From Legionellaceae bacterium (GTDB lineage Bacteria > Pseudomonadota > Gammaproteobacteria > Legionellales > Legionellaceae), in NCBI GenBank assembly GCA_947473535.1, contig CANJFK010000102.1:1-5499 (forward strand): 5,499 bases of DNA, written 5' to 3'. Positions 5,488 to 5,499 of the stretch are shown here, in pieces. Below the pieces are notes generated by a model. It did no database searches, had not been told where the DNA came from, and saw only the letters and a program-made list of their open reading frames with translations. Both the position numbers and the translations under genes were made by a program. Numbering within the stretch: position 1 is the first letter of the stretch; every line of letters begins with the position of its first letter.

Positions 5488-5499
5488 ATCCATACACAA

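Noticed and set aside
5440..5499. tRNA-like T-arm (GGGTTCGAG on the minus strand) near the right edge
   Set aside because: No acceptor stem, anticodon arm or CCA context could be fitted around it.

Overview
The window looks like chromosomal DNA from a gammaproteobacterium that lives in eukaryotic cells, most plausibly something in or near the Legionellales. This rests on gene content: a fungal-type family 15 glucoamylase, an acetoacetyl-CoA synthetase, and an ankyrin-repeat protein with an acidic tail. Genes are sparse, with long gaps full of hairpins. The taxonomic call is inference; there is no rRNA or marker gene.

Layout: (1) The 3' end of an unrecognised gene (+ strand) enters from the left edge and stops at 394. 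(2) A 371-base gap between convergent genes (395-765) holds a chain of inverted repeats. The main one is an 86-base near-perfect hairpin at 484-569. (3) A complete GH15 glucoamylase gene (- strand, 766-2217) has both catalytic glutamates but no signal peptide and no starch-binding domain. (4) A 311-base AT-rich gap (2218-2528) holds a candidate GH15 promoter, a leader of about 150 bases, and small inverted repeats. (5) A complete acetoacetyl-CoA synthetase gene (- strand, 2529-4469) follows. (6) A 129-base divergent promoter region (4470-4598) has overlapping candidate -35 boxes. (7) An ankyrin-repeat protein gene (+ strand, 4599-5408) has a strongly acidic segment near its C-terminus. (8) The last 91 bases hold two adjacent hairpins.

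How the genes may work together: GH15 would release glucose from glycogen or other alpha-glucans, and acetoacetyl-CoA synthetase would activate acetoacetate for central carbon or storage metabolism. Both fit scavenging of host carbon. They are not evidently one operon, because a 311-base gap with its own promoter candidate separates them. The ankyrin protein is the best candidate here for a protein delivered to the host. No secretion gene lies in the window, so that is inference only. I found no CRISPR array, tRNA, rRNA or transposase.
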